A stretch of DNA of 64,000 nucleotides from Paenibacillus uliginis N3/975. GTDB lineage: Bacteria; Bacillota; Bacilli; Paenibacillales; Paenibacillaceae. Location: positions 4,194,263-4,258,262 of the forward strand of contig NZ_LT840184.1 in NCBI RefSeq assembly GCF_900177425.1. Direction: 5' to 3'. The translations under genes were made by a program, and so were the position numbers. Position 1 is the stretch's first letter. Each line of letters begins with the position of its first letter. The notes below the pieces were generated by a model that saw only the letters and a program-made list of their open reading frames with translations, was not told the origin of the DNA and did no database searches. Shown piece by piece: positions 60,580 through 64,000 of this stretch.

Positions 60580-60621
60580 GAAACGCCTTTGACGTCCTTT
60601 TTAAAGGACGACAAAGGCGTT
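60580..60621. terminator. long perfect hairpin, bidirectional terminator
   Basis: AAACGCCTTTG(A)CGTCCTTT...AAAGGACG(A)CAAAGGCGTTT. Confidence 0.75.
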
Positions 60622-60650
60622 TCTCGAGAAATATGAGCCAAGTATGCAAC

Positions 60651-60690
60651 AAAGTCCGATTCCCGCATGAAATGCAGGAATCGGACTTTA
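60651..60690 (-). terminator. terminator after the GH38 gene
   Basis: AAAGTCCGATTCC(C/T)GCAT...ATGC(A/G)GGAATCGGACTTT. Confidence 0.8.
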
Positions 60691-60728
60691 GTCAAGTATT
60701 GATTTATTCTTTTACCTATTCATGACCA

Positions 60729-63455
60729 TTAAGCTTTCACACCGATGGTCAAGATTTCGTAAGGTTTCACAGAAAGCGAGAATTCTCCACGATCATTAAA
60801 TGGCTGGAGATCTCCTGTTTCTTCTAGAATCGTCGTCTTGTAAGCCTGCGCCCCAGAAAGCTTGGACTGCAGTGTCAGTTCAGCAGGAGCTTCACCCATA
60901 TTAAACCAGCGAAGCATCATATCACCCGATTTACGGCTAACTTTAAGCGACGAGAATGCAAGATCTTCGTTTTCCCATTCGAAAGCAGCGAAATCCGGAG
61001 ATACCGTTCCCTCGTGAATGCCAGTCTGGCATACTGTCCATGGAATCTGGAACTGATAAGCTTCTGCATATGCACCGGAAGCAATCCCATCACCATTGTG
61101 AGGAATGATTTCCATACGTACGGTATTAACACCCAGACACTGTGCTTCCGGCGTCGGGAAGTATCCCCAGTCACCAAGCTCGCCAACTGCACGTAGCATC
61201 GTTACCGCAATCGTATTTCGTCCATCGCGTAAAACTTCATATTCATTCAATCCAAGATTGGCCACTGTAAGTCCGGCACCTTCCCCGCCCACATCAACAA
61301 ATGCTTGCTGGTGTGCTGTATTACTAGGGTTCTCCCATTCTTTGGCGGGAACATTATTTCGTGATACGATTTCGAACATGGAATCAGCATGGTGAACGGA
61401 AGTTTCCAGATCCGTTGGGAACAATGCCCGCAGACGATGATCCTTCGCCTGATTATTGAAAGTTGCTTCCAGTTCGATGCCTTTGCCTTCCCTGTTCAAG
61501 GAAATTAGTGTACGGATCGACAGCATAACTGTCTCACTTGACCGCTGAGCTTTACGCTGCGGATAATAGATCAGCTCGTGCTGCTCCTGATCAAGCTTCT
61601 CGTCAGCTGATACCGGTATTTCCCACTCATGAATCACTTCCAGGGTTGCACGATATGGTGTATCCTCTACAATACGGATCTTGGCGTCAAGACCCTTGGT
61701 TGTCAGAGCTTCTTCACCCTCTGGCTGCTTAAACATATACTCGTTACCGATATCTCCGGTGTTCTCATACACGCCGAGATCACGGAAGACTTGTCCGCTT
61801 CTCTTGTCTGTCAAAGTGAAGGAACCGTCTGATGCAAGCTCCACTTTCAGAGTTCCGTTCTCCAGTACTCTGTCTCCAGCGAGCAAAGACGCAGGGACAG
61901 CTGGCTTCACATTGCCCCTCACAAACGCATAGGTTTTAATTCCGAGTGCTGACAAGTCTTTAGCTTCGAAAGTCAGCTTCACTCTCCGGCACATGTAAGG
62001 CTGACGGAATTTGTCATCTGGCAGATCATATCCGAACTGGAGTCCCAGATCTTCCATCGTAAACGCTACGCTGTTTCCTTCGCTATCCACAACGGCACGT
62101 CCGGACAGGTCAATTTCTTTCATTCGGCGGCTCGTCTCTTCCAGCGAAAATCCATCGCGGAAGTATAACCGTTCAGCGTCCAGCTCTACGGTTACCGTAC
62201 CGCTACGCTTCCATCCCGTAGTGTTGAATACAACGAAAGGAACGCTACTCTCCCCCCACTTAGCAAAAGACGTTGTATCAACGGCTTCAACGATAGCCTT
62301 CTTGCTATCATCCACAATGCTTTCAGCCACGTGGCGGCTCTTGTCGAAACGAGTAACCATTTCACGGTGAACCTCATCGACACTGCAGCCACAGATACTA
62401 TCGTGAGGATGATTCTGCATCAGTGTCTTCCAAGCGTAGGTAAACAGATGGTGCGGATACTCTTGTCCAACCAGACTTGCGAAGGAAGCAAGCGGTTCAG
62501 CAACCTTTTCCAGAATGCTCTGGCCCGTCTGATTCATCTGCTTCAGGTAAACACGAGCGGAAGCTGTATTTACCAGCGTCCCCCATCCGTCGGTACGTTG
62601 GCTGCGAAGCTCGCCTTGTACAGAGGACAAGTCCTGGCTCATGCTATTCTTCAAGTCTACCAAGTAATCAGCAAAGGTAGAGTGAACAAACTCCGTATCC
62701 GGATGAAGCTTCTTCGCGGTTTGAATCGCTTCCGGAAGATCGCATTGGATCGGCTGGTGGTCACATCCGTTCATATAGAGAAGTTGTCCCGTTGATGCAT
62801 ATTTCTCAGCATCCGCAAGCTTTCTTTCCCAGTAAGCTTTAGCTTCTTCTTCATCGACAGGAACTTCGTTACCGTTACTGTACCAGTTCGCGAACAGAAT
62901 ACCGAGCACTTTGGAGCCGTCTGGACCTTCCCATACCAATTCGGAGAATGAAGACTCAAAGTCTCCATCCGATACCGTATTGTTAAAGCCTGTCGGCTTA
63001 ACTCCGCGACCAAAGAAGGCATTGTCGATACCGGATTGCTTCATCAGCTGCGGTGTTTGGCCTACGAGGCCAAATGTGTCAGGGAAGTAGCCAATTTTGG
63101 ATATCGTTCCGTAAGCTTCGGTATCTTGATGCCCGATCTGCATGTTACGAACGTTCGCTTCACTGCTCGTCAAGAAGGCATCCTGCAAAATATACCAAGG
63201 ACCGATCTGGATACGTCCATCATGGATCAGCTTCTCAAGCTGCTCCTTCTTCTCCGGACGTACCTGTAAGTAGTCCTCTAGGATAATGGTCTGTCCATCC
63301 AGGAAGAAGTAACGGTACTCCGAATCCTTCTCCATTGTCTCAAGCAATTGATCCATCAATTGGATGAGCCGTACATGATGTTTCTCATAAGGTAAATACC
63401 ATTCTCTATCCCAGTGAGTATGAGAGATGATATGGGCTTTTCTAGATTGGGTCAT
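60729..63455 (-). CDS. GH38 alpha-mannosidase
   Basis: 908 aa from ATG 63455 behind AGGGGGAGACGACA; a longer start adds only 14 unlikely residues. GH38 catalytic domain: HIISHTHWDREWYLPYEKHH with zinc ligands, GYFPDTFGLVGQTPQLMKQS carrying the nucleophile Asp, FFGRGVKP; then the alpha/beta middle domain (HPHDSICGCSVDEVHREM) and beta-sandwich C-terminus. Closest in layout to mannosylglycerate hydrolase/MngB-type enzymes. Cytoplasmic, no signal peptide. Frees mannose from alpha-mannosides. Confidence 0.93.
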   Translation of the reverse strand: MTQSRKAHIISHTHWDREWYLPYEKHHVRLIQLMDQLLETMEKDSEYRYFFLDGQTIILEDYLQVRPEKKEQLEKLIHDGRIQIGPWYILQDAFLTSSEANVRNMQIGHQDTEAYGTISKIGYFPDTFGLVGQTPQLMKQSGIDNAFFGRGVKPTGFNNTVSDGDFESSFSELVWEGPDGSKVLGILFANWYSNGNEVPVDEEEAKAYWERKLADAEKYASTGQLLYMNGCDHQPIQCDLPEAIQTAKKLHPDTEFVHSTFADYLVDLKNSMSQDLSSVQGELRSQRTDGWGTLVNTASARVYLKQMNQTGQSILEKVAEPLASFASLVGQEYPHHLFTYAWKTLMQNHPHDSICGCSVDEVHREMVTRFDKSRHVAESIVDDSKKAIVEAVDTTSFAKWGESSVPFVVFNTTGWKRSGTVTVELDAERLYFRDGFSLEETSRRMKEIDLSGRAVVDSEGNSVAFTMEDLGLQFGYDLPDDKFRQPYMCRRVKLTFEAKDLSALGIKTYAFVRGNVKPAVPASLLAGDRVLENGTLKVELASDGSFTLTDKRSGQVFRDLGVYENTGDIGNEYMFKQPEGEEALTTKGLDAKIRIVEDTPYRATLEVIHEWEIPVSADEKLDQEQHELIYYPQRKAQRSSETVMLSIRTLISLNREGKGIELEATFNNQAKDHRLRALFPTDLETSVHHADSMFEIVSRNNVPAKEWENPSNTAHQQAFVDVGGEGAGLTVANLGLNEYEVLRDGRNTIAVTMLRAVGELGDWGYFPTPEAQCLGVNTVRMEIIPHNGDGIASGAYAEAYQFQIPWTVCQTGIHEGTVSPDFAAFEWENEDLAFSSLKVSRKSGDMMLRWFNMGEAPAELTLQSKLSGAQAYKTTILEETGDLQPFNDRGEFSLSVKPYEILTIGVKA

Positions 63456-63575
63456 GGTTGTCGTCTCCCCCTGCTTCATAGAATGCTGTATGAACATGAC
63501 AAGCGTGTGAAATGTTTTTAGTGCTCATCATTTTACACGCTTGCCTGTCTCTAACGTTTGTTATTAATTTGAAAG

Positions 63576-64000
63576 TTACGCCTCATCTACCAAAGGGTAT
63601 TCTTCCATGTAATTCATCAGCTCGTCGACGGTCGTAAACGCGAGTCCAGTCACGGTGTCGGCGCAGCCATAGTAAATCGCGATGCGGCCAGTATCGGCAT
63701 CGGTCAACGCCGCGCAAGGGAACGTTACGTTAGGTACGTCACCCATGCATTCGTAAGTCGTTTCAGGTCCCAAAATGTAGTTACGGGAACGAGCTTTAAC
63801 TTTCCATGGCTGATCCAGATCAAGCAGAGCAACGCCCATACGATAAACGAAGCCGTTACAAGTATTGATAACGCCATGATAAATCAGCAACCAGCCTTTG
63901 TCCGTTTCGATCGGCACTGGTCCAGGTCCGATTTTCTTGGACTGCCAAGCCGAAGCATCTCCATCAATTGTTCCCATTACATAACGGTGCTTGCCCCAGA
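63576..64000 (-). CDS. GH130 mannoside phosphorylase, C-terminal part
   Basis: The frame is open to the right edge; 141 residues are visible ending EEYPLVDEA. WGKHRYVMGTID, KKIGPGPVPIETDKGWLLIYHG and RSRNYILGPETTYE, then GRIAIYYGCADTVTGLAF are GH130 motifs. The family phosphorylyses beta-mannosides such as mannosyl-GlcNAc or mannobiose. Upstream of GH38 in the same direction, so both belong to one mannoside utilisation cluster. Confidence 0.9.
   Translation of the reverse strand, partial: WGKHRYVMGTIDGDASAWQSKKIGPGPVPIETDKGWLLIYHGVINTCNGFVYRMGVALLDLDQPWKVKARSRNYILGPETTYECMGDVPNVTFPCAALTDADTGRIAIYYGCADTVTGLAFTTVDELMNYMEEYPLVDEA

Noticed and set aside
1..64000. CRISPR array
   Set aside because: No series of regularly spaced direct repeats was seen; the repeated motifs present are operator sites or inverted repeats.

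Overview
The window looks like a Bacillota chromosome of the Paenibacillaceae type. This is inference from gene content: a YjcZ-like small protein, agr-type peptide signalling, prophage amidases with a copper-amine-oxidase-like stalk, GTG/TTG starts and strong AAGGAGG ribosome sites. Roughly the left 40 kb is most of a temperate phage; the right 24 kb is host DNA with signalling, envelope and sugar-catabolism genes.

Prophage (1 to about 40,270; its left end is outside the window). A leftward early operon (1-2,386) faces a CI-like repressor at 2,606 across a five-operator switch. Positions 3.2-10 kb hold accessory genes: an HTH gene behind a LexA-like box, a lipoprotein, an SOS-controlled UvrX/YolD operon, an HTH gene opposite a toxin-like micro-membrane protein, a ComEC-like metallohydrolase with a DUF3006 partner, and a secreted and a membrane protein. 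The late operon runs leftward from about 32.5 to 10.2 kb: lambda-type packaging and head genes, then a complete P2-type contractile tail, then two holins and an amidase. Three non-standard expression devices are readable in the late operon: a 265-nt group I intron inside the tape-measure gene, a U UUU UUG -1 frameshift site joining gpE to gpE', and a nested in-frame start for a scaffold inside the head protease. Between the terminase and the integrase lie a beta-helix spike protein, an ATP-dependent DNA ligase and several very small genes. The integrase ends next to a tRNA-3'-like attachment site at about 40,236-40,269.

Just outside the attachment site, 40.5-43.1 kb carries a second amidase and a frameshifted holin that parallel the phage lysis cassette, so an older related prophage probably decayed here. 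From 43.1 to 49.8 kb lie small degenerate pieces, a lipoprotein and an agr-like quorum-sensing set: LytTR regulator, GHKL kinase, AgrB, a 46-residue AgrD with a serine-based ring, and an extra membrane protein. An IS1182-family remnant separates the two halves. Next come a TetR/hydrolase pair with a perfect 32-bp palindrome and an L,D-transpeptidase.

The right end is carbohydrate metabolism. A leftward operon (SIS isomerase, DeoR regulator, ROK kinase, class II aldolase, PfkB kinase) fits amino-sugar use through tagatose phosphates. A Gfo/Idh oxidoreductase shares AATCATNATTATGATT-like upstream motifs with it. An SPFH protein/ribbon-helix-helix operon follows, then a GH38 alpha-mannosidase and the 3' part of a GH130 mannoside phosphorylase, which point to mannoside or N-glycan breakdown.
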